DNA from: Georgenia soli | Lineage (GTDB): Bacteria; Actinomycetota; Actinomycetes; Actinomycetales; Actinomycetaceae | Assembly (NCBI RefSeq): GCF_002563695.1 | Contig: NZ_PDJI01000001.1 | Span: forward strand, 11,162 to 75,161 | Direction of reading: 5' to 3' | Length of the DNA: 64,000 bases | Part shown: in pieces, positions 27,204-36,103 of the stretch | Layout: each line of letters begins with the position of its first letter | Position numbering within the stretch: position 1 is the stretch's first letter | The notes under the pieces: generated by a model | Told to the model about the DNA's origin: nothing | What the model saw: the letters and a program-made list of their open reading frames with translations, nothing else | Databases searched by the model: none | Translations under genes and position numbers: made by a program

Positions 27204-29138
27204 TTACCGCTCCGGTCCTCGGTCCTTGTCGTGCCCTGTGAGTTGGTGCCGGCGGGCTGGCTCGATCCAGTTCGGGACCGGGGAACCGGTCTGCCGGGCC
27301 GGAACCTTGCCGGTTGCCGCGATGCGGGCGGCCTCGGCCGCCCGGGCGTCGGGTGCAGGGCCGGCCGGTACGGGCTCGGGCACAGGCGGCAGGCGGTCGG
27401 CGACCTCGCGCAGGCGTCGCTCGGCGACCTGCCGGATCTGGGCCGCCCGATGGTGCTCCGCGGAGGCGCGGTGCATGGCGTAGACGGCCTGGGCGAGCAT
27501 CACCAGCTGGCGCAGCATCGCGGCCTGGGCGATGGCGCCCTGGCCGGCCATGGTGGCCGACGCCAGCAGCATCGCCGCTCCCCCGACCGACGCCTTCCCG
27601 GCTGTCTTGGGGTGCACGCTCTGGCGGCGCAGCTGCGCTGACTTCGCCAGCGCGTCGGCCGTCGCAGCCAGCGGCCCCGGCGACTCCTCAACGCGCTGCG
27701 ACCAGGCGGCGAACGCCCCGGCGGTGTCGCGGGCGACCTGGGCCCAGGTGTCGCGGTCGTGGATCGGCACGGCGCGCAGCTGCTCGCACAGCGCGGTGAC
27801 CTCGGTCGCGTACTGCTCCCACAGTCGAGGGTCGACCTCGGCCGTCTCCCGGCCGGGCATGACCGGGCGGCGGTTGCGCTTCGCAGCGGTCCACTCCGCC
27901 GCCGCGGCGGCCGCAGCTTCGGGGGCGTCGGGCCATGTCTGGCGCAGCCTGGGCAGGGTCAGGTCGCGGGCCAGGTGCCCACCGCCGTACCAGACAGGCC
28001 GCTCCCCGGCCTGCGGCCTGGCGGCGACGGAGTAGCCGGTGACGATGTCCGTGCGCCCGTCCGCGAAACGTGGCCGCACGAGCAGACCGGCCCTGCGCAT
28101 CCGGCGCACGAACTCGGCCTCGTCGGCGGCCGCTGTCGAGCAACCGCGCACGATCCGGGCGAGCGCGTGGCGCGGCTCGTCCGCACGCAGCTCGGCGCTG
28201 ATGCGGGCCTGCTTCTCGGCCGCGGGCAACTTGTCCCACGGCACCACTCCCCCGCCGTTTCGGCGGTTGCGTTCGTGCTTCGCGCGGGCGCGGCCTCGCG
28301 CCTGGGCTTCGCGCTCGGCGGGGTCGTAGGCACGCTCGGCGGTGTCCGCCGGGCCGTGCCGGTCCCGGTCCGCCACGGCACGCTGCCAGGCCTGCTCGCT
28401 GGCGAACTGCGTGCGCACCTCGGCGTCCTGCAGCTCGCTGGTCAGCTCGTCCCACGGCACCCGCCCGTCCGTCCGCCGAGCGCGTTCCCACTCGGCGCGG
28501 GTGTGCGCGCGGGCGGTCTCGTACTCGTTCGGTGACAGGGGCAGCAGGTCGAACTCGCGCTCGAGGTCGCGGGCGACCTGCTGGACACGGTTGTAGTCGT
28601 TGTGGGTGGACGCCTTGGTGCCGTCCTCACGCACCAGGTTGACCGCCAGGTGGATGTGGTCGTTGCCCTTCGACGACAGGCCGTGGTGCACCGCGACCCA
28701 CCGGCACGGGGCCTTCGTGCCCTCGTGGTCGTCGAAGCCCATGCGCCTGATGAACTCCGTAGCGATAGCCGCCCACTGCTCGTCGGTGAGCCGGCCCTCC
28801 TCGGGGCGTAGTGACAGCGAGCAGTGCCACACATGGGCCCGCTTCTCGCCGACCTTGACGTTCCTGAATACCCGCTTGCCGGCGTCGTCGCGGCCAACGA
28901 CCCGGCGCTCGTAGACGCCCACCGTCACGTCGACCCCGAGCGCCTCGCGCGGGCGGTCGAGGTGCTTCGCGATCGCCAGGGCCGAGTCGCGGTCGAGCTC
29001 GTTGTCGTCGTGCCACGCGAGCAGCGCCGCGTCCCCGGCGACCAGGTGCGGCTCGGTGTGCTCGTTCCGCCGTCCCGGCCCGGCCAGGTAGACCATCAGG
29101 CCGGCCATCCGATCGCCCCGGACGATGTGCGGGATCAC
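27204..29138 (-). CDS. Relaxase/mobilisation nuclease (MobA/VirD2-like)
   Basis: A 644-residue relaxase. The N-terminal nuclease domain (to about 250) has VHHGLSSKGNDHIHLAVNLV with the His cluster that binds metal. The C-terminal half is rich in Arg and Ala and has a helical region (MLLASATMAGQGAIAQAAML). It nicks at oriT and pilots the strand into the recipient. The start is taken at GTG 29138, which overlaps the mobC stop as GTGA and begins IPHIVRGDRMAGLM, the usual family N-terminus; the open frame to 29549 is antisense-like low-complexity Gly/Arg. Confidence 0.9.
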   Translation of the reverse strand: MIPHIVRGDRMAGLMVYLAGPGRRNEHTEPHLVAGDAALLAWHDDNELDRDSALAIAKHLDRPREALGVDVTVGVYERRVVGRDDAGKRVFRNVKVGEKRAHVWHCSLSLRPEEGRLTDEQWAAIATEFIRRMGFDDHEGTKAPCRWVAVHHGLSSKGNDHIHLAVNLVREDGTKASTHNDYNRVQQVARDLEREFDLLPLSPNEYETARAHTRAEWERARRTDGRVPWDELTSELQDAEVRTQFASEQAWQRAVADRDRHGPADTAERAYDPAEREAQARGRARAKHERNRRNGGGVVPWDKLPAAEKQARISAELRADEPRHALARIVRGCSTAAADEAEFVRRMRRAGLLVRPRFADGRTDIVTGYSVAARPQAGERPVWYGGGHLARDLTLPRLRQTWPDAPEAAAAAAAEWTAAKRNRRPVMPGRETAEVDPRLWEQYATEVTALCEQLRAVPIHDRDTWAQVARDTAGAFAAWSQRVEESPGPLAATADALAKSAQLRRQSVHPKTAGKASVGGAAMLLASATMAGQGAIAQAAMLRQLVMLAQAVYAMHRASAEHHRAAQIRQVAERRLREVADRLPPVPEPVPAGPAPDARAAEAARIAATGKVPARQTGSPVPNWIEPARRHQLTGHDKDRGPER

Positions 29139-29539
29139 GACTGCCCCAGCACGTCGACCGCTGTGTCGATGCGCTCCGCAACTCGGCGGACCGCGCGCAG
29201 CGTGGCGACCATCTCGGCCTGCACCTCGCCCGTCGCGTTCGTCGCCCGCGCCATCTGGTTGACGTTGTTCGCGATGCCCGCGAGCAGCCGGTGCACGGCG
29301 AACAGCTCGACGACCGCGTTGCGTCGCTCCGTCGGCGTCTCCCCCGTCGGCGCCAGCGCCGACTCGATCAGCAGCCGGGGCACCGTGACCCGGTGCTCCT
29401 CGGCGCGCTGCAGCAGCAGCGCCTCCTCCTCGGGCGTGACCATCACGCGGTGGCTGTGCTGGCGACCACCAGCCACGTTCGCCCGCCGGCGCCGGACCAC
29501 ACGGCGCGCCTTCGAAGGCTCCTCCGCCACCGCGACCAC
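29135..29539 (-). CDS. mobC: MobC-like accessory mobilisation protein
   Basis: A 134-residue basic protein. The ribbon-helix-helix-like region follows the Arg-rich N-terminus (HRVMVTPEEEALLLQRAEE) and the MobC helix is FAVHRLLAGIANNVNQMARATN. MobC proteins bind oriT and help the relaxase open the DNA. It starts with GTG and overlaps the relaxase start. The candidate oriT lies directly upstream, as expected. Confidence 0.87.
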   Translation of the reverse strand: MVAVAEEPSKARRVVRRRRANVAGGRQHSHRVMVTPEEEALLLQRAEEHRVTVPRLLIESALAPTGETPTERRNAVVELFAVHRLLAGIANNVNQMARATNATGEVQAEMVATLRAVRRVAERIDTAVDVLGQS

Positions 29540-29594
29540 CGCCCCTCATGCCCAGCGCAGCGACCCCGCTCCGTGCGGGGATGCACGCGACCAG

Positions 29595-29650
29595 CGTGCC
29601 AGTAACGGCCGTCGGCCGTCCAGCAATAGCGGCCAGTTACGGCACGTAAC
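29595..29650. other. Candidate oriT upstream of mobC
   Basis: A 16-bp arm at 29595-29610 and one at 29631-29646 form an imperfect inverted repeat around a 20-bp loop. GTTAC (29636-29640) and GTAAC (29646-29650) form a second, overlapping palindrome. An AT-rich stretch with GTATAAC follows. Its position between mobC and a divergent gene is typical of oriT; the nick site itself is not identified. Confidence 0.6.
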
Positions 29651-29776
29651 TGTATAACTTGCTCGGTCTCGGGCAGGTTGTTGGGCTCGTGCGCAGCGGG
29701 ATTGGGGCTTTAGCGCCGAAGGGCTTAGGAAGGCGGGGTATCGGCCGCCTTCAGTCCGTCGCCCTAGCATGACGGC

Positions 29777-30115
29777 ATGGCGAAAGAACTGAGCGTCGAG
29801 GACGCCGAGAAGAAGGCCCGTGAGCTGCTCGACCGACGCATCGCGTCGGTCCGCACGCTCGTGACCGCGCGGCAGAGACTGGTCGAGCTGCGCGAGCAGG
29901 TCGCCGAAGCCGAGCGCGAGGACGTGCGCCTCTACAACGCCGCACTGAGCGACGGCTGGTCGCCCGACGAGCTCCGCAAGCTCGGCCTGTCCGAGCCGGA
30001 GAAGAAGGCGAGAACCCGCCGCCGAGCGGCAGCCAAGAAGCCCGCTGCCGACCCCTCCGGCGTCGACCATCAGGTTCCGACTCCAACCCTGACGCCGGAG
30101 CCGTCGCTGAACTGA
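29777..30115 (+). CDS. Hypothetical charged protein divergent from mobC
   Basis: A 112-residue protein with a long charged helix (about 5-60, KKARELLDRRIASVRTLVTARQRLVELREQVAEAE) and a small WSPDELRKLGL motif, then a basic, Pro-rich tail. It resembles small plasmid proteins found next to mobilisation genes, but no family is recognised. It shares the intergenic region with the mobilisation operon, so both may be controlled from there. Confidence 0.6.
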   Translation: MAKELSVEDAEKKARELLDRRIASVRTLVTARQRLVELREQVAEAEREDVRLYNAALSDGWSPDELRKLGLSEPEKKARTRRRAAAKKPAADPSGVDHQVPTPTLTPEPSLN

Positions 30116-30148
30116 CGACCCCTTCCCCCGGAGTGTTCGATGATCACG

Positions 30149-30226
30149 GTTCGGTGGGCGCCGTCAAGGGCGCACAGCGTCGCTTCGCGATGCGGTGAGC
30201 CGCACCCCTGACAACACCCACCGAAC
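30149..30226. repeat. 10-bp inverted repeat ahead of the DNA ligase gene
   Basis: GTTCGGTGGG (30149-30158) and CCCACCGAAC (30217-30226) are perfect inverted arms separated by 58 bp, in the 218-bp gap between the small charged protein and the ligase. It may be a terminator of the upstream gene, a binding site or an insertion scar. Confidence 0.35.
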
Positions 30227-30333
30227 GGTGTGAACAACTCTGCCCGGGGCCGAAGAAACAGCGGCACCCCCACCCCTTGGCCGGGTGCTCTCCTGGCGCG
30301 GCAAGAGCGCAGCGATGACGAAGCGAGGGTGGG

Positions 30334-31338
30334 ATGAGCACACTGCCCGAGGGACTCCGCGGCCCCGTCGACCTCGCCCTGGCCAGAGCTGTCGAGAAAC
30401 TGCCGTCACCCAGCGCGCTACCCGGCGGTCTCATCGCCGAGCCCAAGTGGGATGGCTACCGCAGCGCACTGGTTCGCGACAACGACACCACCTCACTGTG
30501 GAGCCGACAGCGCAAGAACCTCATCCGATACTTCCCCGACCTCTACGCCGCGGCCGCCACGTCCGTGCCACCCGGGTTCGTCCTCGACGGCGAGATCGTC
30601 GTTTTTACCGAGGGCAGGCTCAACTTCTCCTCGTTGCAGCACCGCATGACCAGCTCCAGGCGCGCCCTGGCCGACCTCATCCGCCGCGAACCTGCCTCCT
30701 ACGTCGCCTTCGACATCCTCGCCGTCGCGTATCAGGACGTGCGCCACCTGCCGCTGCGCGAACGCCGCACTCTGCTCGAGGAGCTCGCCCGCGACTGGGA
30801 ACCACCCATGCAGATCTCCCCGACCACCACCGACGTCGACGAGGCCCGCCGGTGGCTCGACGAGCTACCCGTCACCGGCGTCGAGGGACTGGTCCTCAAG
30901 GGTCCCGACCAGCCCTACCGGGCATCGAGAGTCTGGTTGAAGGTGAAGCACCGAGACACCGTCGAAGTAATTTGCGGTGCTGTCATCGGCACCCTAGAGC
31001 GGCCTGAAGCGCTCATTGCCGGCCTGCCCGTCGACGGTGAGCTTCGCATCGTCGGACGCACCACCCCCCTGCACGCCAGCCCCGCCCGCGCGCTCGGCCG
31101 ACTCCTGCGCCCGCCCGCCGGCGATCACCCATGGCCCGCCCGCATCCCGCGCGGCGCGGTCGACCGCTTTGCCCGAGACAAGGACCCCATCGACGTCACT
31201 CTCGTCGAACTGTTCGTCGTCGAGGTCACTGCCGACGTCGCCTGGTCCGGCAGCTCCTACCGCCACCCGTTGCGGTTTGTACGCGTTCGCTCCGAACTTC
31301 GTCCCGGCGACGTTGTACCGCCCGGTGGCGCTCTCTGA
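30334..31338 (+). CDS. ATP-dependent DNA ligase (LigC-like)
   Basis: A 334-residue ligase. The adenylation motif is EPKWDGYRS with Lys38 as the nucleotide-accepting residue. Later motifs are FVLDGEIVVF (motif III-like), VEGLVLKG (IV) and WLKVKHRD (V), followed by an OB-fold region (about 215-330). It lacks polymerase and nuclease domains of NHEJ LigD, so it resembles the stand-alone ligases that are common on actinobacterial plasmids. It may seal the element's own replication or repair intermediates. Confidence 0.92.
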   Translation: MSTLPEGLRGPVDLALARAVEKLPSPSALPGGLIAEPKWDGYRSALVRDNDTTSLWSRQRKNLIRYFPDLYAAAATSVPPGFVLDGEIVVFTEGRLNFSSLQHRMTSSRRALADLIRREPASYVAFDILAVAYQDVRHLPLRERRTLLEELARDWEPPMQISPTTTDVDEARRWLDELPVTGVEGLVLKGPDQPYRASRVWLKVKHRDTVEVICGAVIGTLERPEALIAGLPVDGELRIVGRTTPLHASPARALGRLLRPPAGDHPWPARIPRGAVDRFARDKDPIDVTLVELFVVEVTADVAWSGSSYRHPLRFVRVRSELRPGDVVPPGGAL

Positions 31339-31538
31339 ACCGCTCAGAGTACGGGCACGAAGGCGTGAAGAGTTCGCGCCTGAGAGTGGATCGACATCGG
31401 CAGCTAGAGGACGACTGCATGGAGGCGGGCCCCAGTTAGCAGCGCCTGTTCTCTCAGTACTCTGATTATGGTAAAGTGCCGCTGTCTGCGGTTGCATGAC
31501 GAAGGCGAATGGACCGCGCAATGACGGAGGGACGGTAC

Positions 31539-32450
31539 GTGACTACTGCACCAAGGGTCGGCATCGTCGGGGTCGGTCGGATGGGTTGGCACATCGCAGC
31601 CCGCATCGCCGCTGCGGGGTTCCACGTGACCGCGTTCGACCCGCGCCCTGAGGTGATGCAAGAGATCGGCTCAATTGGGCTCAAGCCTGCGGCGAGCTCG
31701 CGGGCCGTCGCCGAGGCGAGTGACGTCACCATTCTCATGGTGCTTGACGGTCAGCAGGCGCTGGACGCGACATTCGGTACCGACGGCTTCGCAGACGGGG
31801 CGCACTCGGATTCGATCCTTCTCTGTATGGCAAGCCTGCGCCCGTCCGATGTGCGGGCGCTGGACGAGCGTGCGGACGGGCGCTTTATCGTTCTCGACGC
31901 CCCGGTAAGCGGTGGCGTGGAGGGCGCCAAGGCAGGTTCGCTCACGGTGATGGCGTCTGGCGATCCAGAGGCGCTCGACGCCGTCGCGCCGGTGCTGAAG
32001 CACATGAGCAGCGCGATCTACCGGCTGGGTGAACGTCCTGGGCTCGGTGCCGTCATGAAGTCCATCAACCAGTCGATGTTCCTGGCCAGCCTTGTGTCAT
32101 CGGCCGAGATGCTGATCGCAGGCGTGAAGGCCGGACTCGACCCCGACCAGGTCATTGAGGTCGTCAGCCGCAGCAGTGGGGACAGCTGGGCGCTCCGCAA
32201 TCGACTGCCCTTGGCATGGCGCACCAATTATGTAAGCGGCGGAGCCCTAGGCCTAATGCTGAAGGACCTCGCCAGCGGAATCGACCTCGCCGACGAGGCC
32301 GGCGTCGACGCAGTGTCGACTCGGGCTGCGGCGACGGTGGTGCGCGAGGCATACGAACGGCACGCAGGCCGGGGCGACGACCCGCTAATCGTTGAGACGC
32401 TTGAGGCGCGGAGCGGCGTCATGCTGCGCGAACGGGCCTCGGTACTATGA
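31539..32450 (+). CDS. ltnD: 3-hydroxyisobutyrate-dehydrogenase-type enzyme, probably L-threonate dehydrogenase
   Basis: A 303-residue beta-hydroxyacid dehydrogenase with VGIVGVGRMGWHIAARI, DAPVSGGVEGAKAGSLTVMASG and the catalytic Lys in VMKSINQSMF. The GTG at 31539 is preferred since GGAGGG lies 7 bp upstream; ATGs at 31509 and 31521 are in frame but lack one. The neighbouring four-carbon kinase and PdxA2 genes point to threonate/tetronate catabolism, where LtnD oxidises L-threonate to 2-oxotetronate. It heads the operon, with the regulator overlapping its stop. Confidence 0.82.
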   Translation: MTTAPRVGIVGVGRMGWHIAARIAAAGFHVTAFDPRPEVMQEIGSIGLKPAASSRAVAEASDVTILMVLDGQQALDATFGTDGFADGAHSDSILLCMASLRPSDVRALDERADGRFIVLDAPVSGGVEGAKAGSLTVMASGDPEALDAVAPVLKHMSSAIYRLGERPGLGAVMKSINQSMFLASLVSSAEMLIAGVKAGLDPDQVIEVVSRSSGDSWALRNRLPLAWRTNYVSGGALGLMLKDLASGIDLADEAGVDAVSTRAAATVVREAYERHAGRGDDPLIVETLEARSGVMLRERASVL

Positions 32451-33433
32451 CCGCCATGGTGGCAACAAATAGCTCGTCGCCGGTTGCCATCGCATCCGCC
32501 AAACTGCAGCGCGCCACCGAAACGGTCCTGCGCAGCATCGCCATCGACGCGCTCGCTCTCGGCGCTGGCATGACCCTGCCAAAAGGTGATTCGTACCGCG
32601 AGCGACTTGGCGTAGGCGCGGGCACAGTGCAACAGGCCTTCCAGATCCTGGCGACGGCGGAGGCGCTAACAACACAGTCGCGTGGACACCTCGGGCGCCA
32701 GATCGTGGAAAGCCGCATCGATCGACTCTGGCAGATCGCGGAACTCGATCCCGTACGGTTGGTGTTGCCGCCACGCGGTCCGCTTGAGGTTCGAGCAATG
32801 GCAGAGTTCTCGGCAACCTCCTTCCGCCGGCTCGACATCCCATATGCGATTGCACATCGCCGCGGCGCCTCCGAACGCATCGACGCAGTGCGTGCAGGGG
32901 ACGCCGACGTCGCGATCGTCTCTTCCGGGGTCGCAGCGCAGCTCGTCGGCGCCAACGATCCCGACCTCGAACAATTGGTACACGCAGAGGGCACCTTCTA
33001 CGCGCCGAACCGGCTACTCGTGCTAGGCGGTGAGGGACGTCGCGTCGCGATCGACTCGAACTCGTGGGACCAGCGTCGTTTAACCGAACTGGAATTCCCC
33101 GAGGAGGAGGGCTTCGAGTACGTCGAGGTCGATTTCCCCAGGGTGCCCGTCGAAATCCTGCGCGGCAACGTCGACGTAGGCATCTGGCACGAGATGCAGA
33201 CGCTGATTTCGCCGACACTGGCTGGCCTGCACGTGCGTCAACCGCGCCGGGCCGCCACCCACACGATGCTTGAGCAGTCCTCAGCTGCAGTCATGCTCGT
33301 GTCGAAGGCGCGACCAGAATTGCAGTCGGTACTCGGCTCCCTTCACAACAGGGACTTCGCCCGCCGGGTCTCTGAACTAACGTCCTTGCCCGACGACAGC
33401 CCTGAACTGCTTGACCTCTTCTGGACGGTCTAA
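32447..33433 (+). CDS. YhfZ-like HTH regulator with ligand-binding C-terminus
   Basis: A 328-residue protein. The N-terminal 75 residues are a GntR/LeuR-like winged helix (MTLPKGDSYRERLGVGAGTVQQAFQILATAEAL). The C-terminal region (about 95-320) looks like a periplasmic-binding-type sensor (FRRLDIPYAIAHRRGASERIDAVRAGDADVAIVSSG), as in E. coli YhfZ. It overlaps ltnD by four bases and probably regulates this operon in response to a sugar acid. Confidence 0.72.
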   Translation: MTAMVATNSSSPVAIASAKLQRATETVLRSIAIDALALGAGMTLPKGDSYRERLGVGAGTVQQAFQILATAEALTTQSRGHLGRQIVESRIDRLWQIAELDPVRLVLPPRGPLEVRAMAEFSATSFRRLDIPYAIAHRRGASERIDAVRAGDADVAIVSSGVAAQLVGANDPDLEQLVHAEGTFYAPNRLLVLGGEGRRVAIDSNSWDQRRLTELEFPEEEGFEYVEVDFPRVPVEILRGNVDVGIWHEMQTLISPTLAGLHVRQPRRAATHTMLEQSSAAVMLVSKARPELQSVLGSLHNRDFARRVSELTSLPDDSPELLDLFWTV

Positions 33434-33483
33434 CCTCACCGCCCGCGATGTCGACCCACTCATCACACATCGGTTTTTTCAGT

Positions 33484-33499
33484 TCTCTGTTTTCAGAGA
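33484..33499. promoter_or_regulatory. Small hairpin or operator upstream of the MFS gene
   Basis: TCTCTG (33484-33489) and CAGAGA (33494-33499) are perfect inverted arms with a TTTT loop, preceded by a six-T run (33474-33479), in the 124-bp gap between the regulator and the transporter. A related TTCTCT-containing stretch occurs at 31449-31465 before ltnD, so an operator shared by the two promoters is possible. Confidence 0.4.
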
Positions 33500-33557
33500 T
33501 GGCTAGATGGCTAGAAAGTCATACCGCCCCAATCGCCGAGCGAAGGAGCTCATTGCT

Positions 33558-34877
33558 ATGGCACAGCAGGACACCACGGTTGCAAGGAGTGCACCCCTTC
33601 CCGATGCCGCCTCCCGACGACGCGTTATCGCCTCGTCGATCATCGGATCGGCGCTCGAGTGGTACGACTACTACCTCTACGCACAGGCTGCTGCGCTGGT
33701 GTTCAACGTGCTGTTCTTCACCGCGCTCGACCCACTCACGGGCACACTCGCCGCGTTCGGCTCCTACGCGATCGGCTTCATCGTCCGTCCGGTCGGTGGC
33801 ATCGTGTTCGGTCGCCTCGGCGATCGGCTCGGCCGCAAGCAGGTCCTGGTAATCACATTGGTCATGATGGGCATCAGCACGGCCCTGATCGGGCTGCTCC
33901 CCACCTACGCACTGGCCGGCGCACTCGCCCCTGTGCTGCTCACGCTGTGCCGGATCGGCCAGGGGCTGGCCGCCGGCGCAGAGTTCGGCGGGGCTGTGGT
34001 CCTCTCGGCCGAGTTCGCACCAAAGGGTCGTCGCGGCATCTACGCCGCAGCACCGGCCATCGGCGTGTCGCTCGGCATCCTGCTCGCATCCGGCGTCTTC
34101 GCAATCTTCTCCTCACTCCCCGAGGAGCAGTTCCTCTCGTGGGGTTGGCGGATTCCGTTCCTCCTCAGCATCGTCATCATCGGTGTCGCGCTCTTTATCC
34201 GCCTGCGCGTGCAGGAGAGCCCCGTTTTTAAGGAGCTCGAAGAGGCCGGTGAGACATCTCGCTCGCCTATCCGCGACGTGTTCAAGTACGCGCGGAAGCC
34301 TTTCTTCATCGCCTTCGGCGCTCGGATGGGAGAGAACTCGACGGCGTACATCTTCCAGACGTGGATCCTGACCTACATCGTCACGGTCGGCATGGATCGT
34401 GGCATCGGTCTGCAGGCCGTGGTCATCGCGACGGCCGCCGGGCTGGTGACGATCCCGTTCTGGGGGTGGCTCTCGGACCGGGTCGGGCGCAAGGTGATCT
34501 ACATGGCGGGGGCGGGCGGAATGGCTGCTTTCACGTTCCCCTTCTTCGGGCTCGTGGACACGGGCGATCCAGTGCTGATTGTCCTCGCCCTGGCGTTCCT
34601 GCTCGCGGTGCTCTACCAGGCTATGTTCGCCACCCAGGGGTCGCTGCTTTCCGACCTGTTCCCTGCGAAGTACCGCTTCACCGGTATCGCGCTGGCACGC
34701 GAGACTTCCGCAGTGGTCGCCGGTGGAATTGCACCGTTCGTCGCAACTGCGCTGCTCGCGGCGTCGGGCAACGCTTACTGGCCCATCGCGATCTACGCGA
34801 TCCTCATGTGCGTCATCTCGTTCGTGTCGCTGCTGGCGTACCGCGAGGCGACAGAGCGGCACACGGAGCACGAGTGA
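33558..34877 (+). CDS. MFS transporter, metabolite:H+ symporter type
   Basis: A 439-residue, 12-helix transporter with the MHS signatures SALEWYDYYLYAQAAAL, GRLGDRLGRKQVLV and GWRIPFLLSI, then RLRVQESPVFKEL after helix 6. Relatives carry proline/betaine, ketoglutarate or other acids. The ATG at 33558 is used because GAAGGAG lies nine bases upstream; the frame extends to 33507. Its stop overlaps the GTG of the kinase gene. Likely takes up the tetronic acid used by the operon. Confidence 0.9.
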   Translation: MAQQDTTVARSAPLPDAASRRRVIASSIIGSALEWYDYYLYAQAAALVFNVLFFTALDPLTGTLAAFGSYAIGFIVRPVGGIVFGRLGDRLGRKQVLVITLVMMGISTALIGLLPTYALAGALAPVLLTLCRIGQGLAAGAEFGGAVVLSAEFAPKGRRGIYAAAPAIGVSLGILLASGVFAIFSSLPEEQFLSWGWRIPFLLSIVIIGVALFIRLRVQESPVFKELEEAGETSRSPIRDVFKYARKPFFIAFGARMGENSTAYIFQTWILTYIVTVGMDRGIGLQAVVIATAAGLVTIPFWGWLSDRVGRKVIYMAGAGGMAAFTFPFFGLVDTGDPVLIVLALAFLLAVLYQAMFATQGSLLSDLFPAKYRFTGIALARETSAVVAGGIAPFVATALLAASGNAYWPIAIYAILMCVISFVSLLAYREATERHTEHE

Positions 34878-36103
34878 GCAACGTTTCCAGCCCGTCGATC
34901 GTGGTGGTCAGCGATGACCTCACGGGCGCCGTCGCCGCCGCCGCAGAGGCGGCGCGCGGCGGTGCTACCACCGACGTGCGCGCTTGGTCGGCGGTCTCGG
35001 CGACGCCGGTCGAGGCCGACGCGCTCGTGATCGATACCCACAGCCGGCTTACCCCCGAACCGGTGGCCGCTGCACGCGTCGCGGACCTCGCCTGCAACCT
35101 CGCCGCGCGGTTCCCCCAAGCGCTGCCCTACAAGCGCGTCGACAGCCTGCTGCGCGGCAACACCGCCGTAGAGGTGGAAACTTGGGCAGCAGCAGTGCAG
35201 CGCCCCGCGATCGTGGCCGTCGGCGCACCGGCCTACGCGATCACGACACTGCGCGGCATCCAGCACAAGAACGGCGTGGCCATCGATGTCGACGACGGCA
35301 ACCTTGACGGCACCCGCCGGCACCCGATCGCACTCCTGGCTGCGGAGCACATCGACATCGAACGCCTCCGCGCACCCGACCTGGTCCGACAGCTCGAGCA
35401 CATCACGGCTTCCGGCAGGCACGCCGTCGTGGACACCGCGGAGGTCTCCGACCTGCAGCATCTCTCCAAAGCCGTCGTCTCGATGTCGCAGCCTGTGGGT
35501 CTCGTCGGCTCGTACGGATTGCTCGGCGCGTGGGTGGAAGCGCTGCGTGCGGCGGATCGCATGGTCGTGGACCACCCCCCGGCGCTCGTTGTCGCGACCA
35601 GTTATCGCGCCGCCACCAGGCAACAAATAGAAGCCTTCGGTCAGGGGTCGAACGTGGCCGTCGTCGACGGCACGGCAGCCGTCGCCGATGCGGTCGACGA
35701 GGCGGTGAACGCCTTGGGTCGGGGGAAGCACGTCGCGATCACCACCGTAGGTAGGGATGTTGCCTTCGAGCCGCGCCCCGACGTGGCGATCCACGCTGCG
35801 CAGATCGTGGCGCGCGTGCTCATGCAGCGCACACCCTCGGGACTCGTCCTTCTCGGTGGGGAGGTCTCGTCCGCGCTCGTCGGCATGCTTCGCCCTGACC
35901 ATCTCGAGGTCCTCAGCGAGCCCTGGCCGGCCACGCCCGTTATGCGTGTGGTCGGCGGCAGCAACGACGGCCTGCTCGCGGTGATCCAGTCCGGGTCCCA
36001 GGGCGAGCACACCCGCACCATCCACGCCGTCGAGATGCTCTCGGCCATCGCCGCCGGACGCATGACCCCACCGATCAGCACGCTCACAGGAGGACGTCCA
36101 TGA
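34874..36103 (+). CDS. dtnK: Four-carbon acid sugar kinase (DtnK/OtnK family)
   Basis: A 409-residue DUF1537-type kinase with SDDLTGAVAAAAEAARGG, YKRVDSLLRGNTA, and C-terminal GLVLLGGEVSSALVG and VVGGSNDGLLA. These kinases phosphorylate D-threonate, D-erythronate or 2-oxotetronate at C4. With PdxA2 immediately downstream the D-threonate route (DtnK then PdxA2 to DHAP) fits best. GTG at 34874 is used, overlapping the MFS stop by four bases; the much longer open frame upstream is antisense/out-of-frame to the MFS gene. Confidence 0.88.
   Translation: MSNVSSPSIVVVSDDLTGAVAAAAEAARGGATTDVRAWSAVSATPVEADALVIDTHSRLTPEPVAAARVADLACNLAARFPQALPYKRVDSLLRGNTAVEVETWAAAVQRPAIVAVGAPAYAITTLRGIQHKNGVAIDVDDGNLDGTRRHPIALLAAEHIDIERLRAPDLVRQLEHITASGRHAVVDTAEVSDLQHLSKAVVSMSQPVGLVGSYGLLGAWVEALRAADRMVVDHPPALVVATSYRAATRQQIEAFGQGSNVAVVDGTAAVADAVDEAVNALGRGKHVAITTVGRDVAFEPRPDVAIHAAQIVARVLMQRTPSGLVLLGGEVSSALVGMLRPDHLEVLSEPWPATPVMRVVGGSNDGLLAVIQSGSQGEHTRTIHAVEMLSAIAAGRMTPPISTLTGGRP

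Noticed and set aside
34361..34873. Longer start for the four-carbon sugar-acid kinase
   Set aside because: The extension runs inside the MFS gene in another frame; the GTG at 34874 gives the conserved N-terminus.
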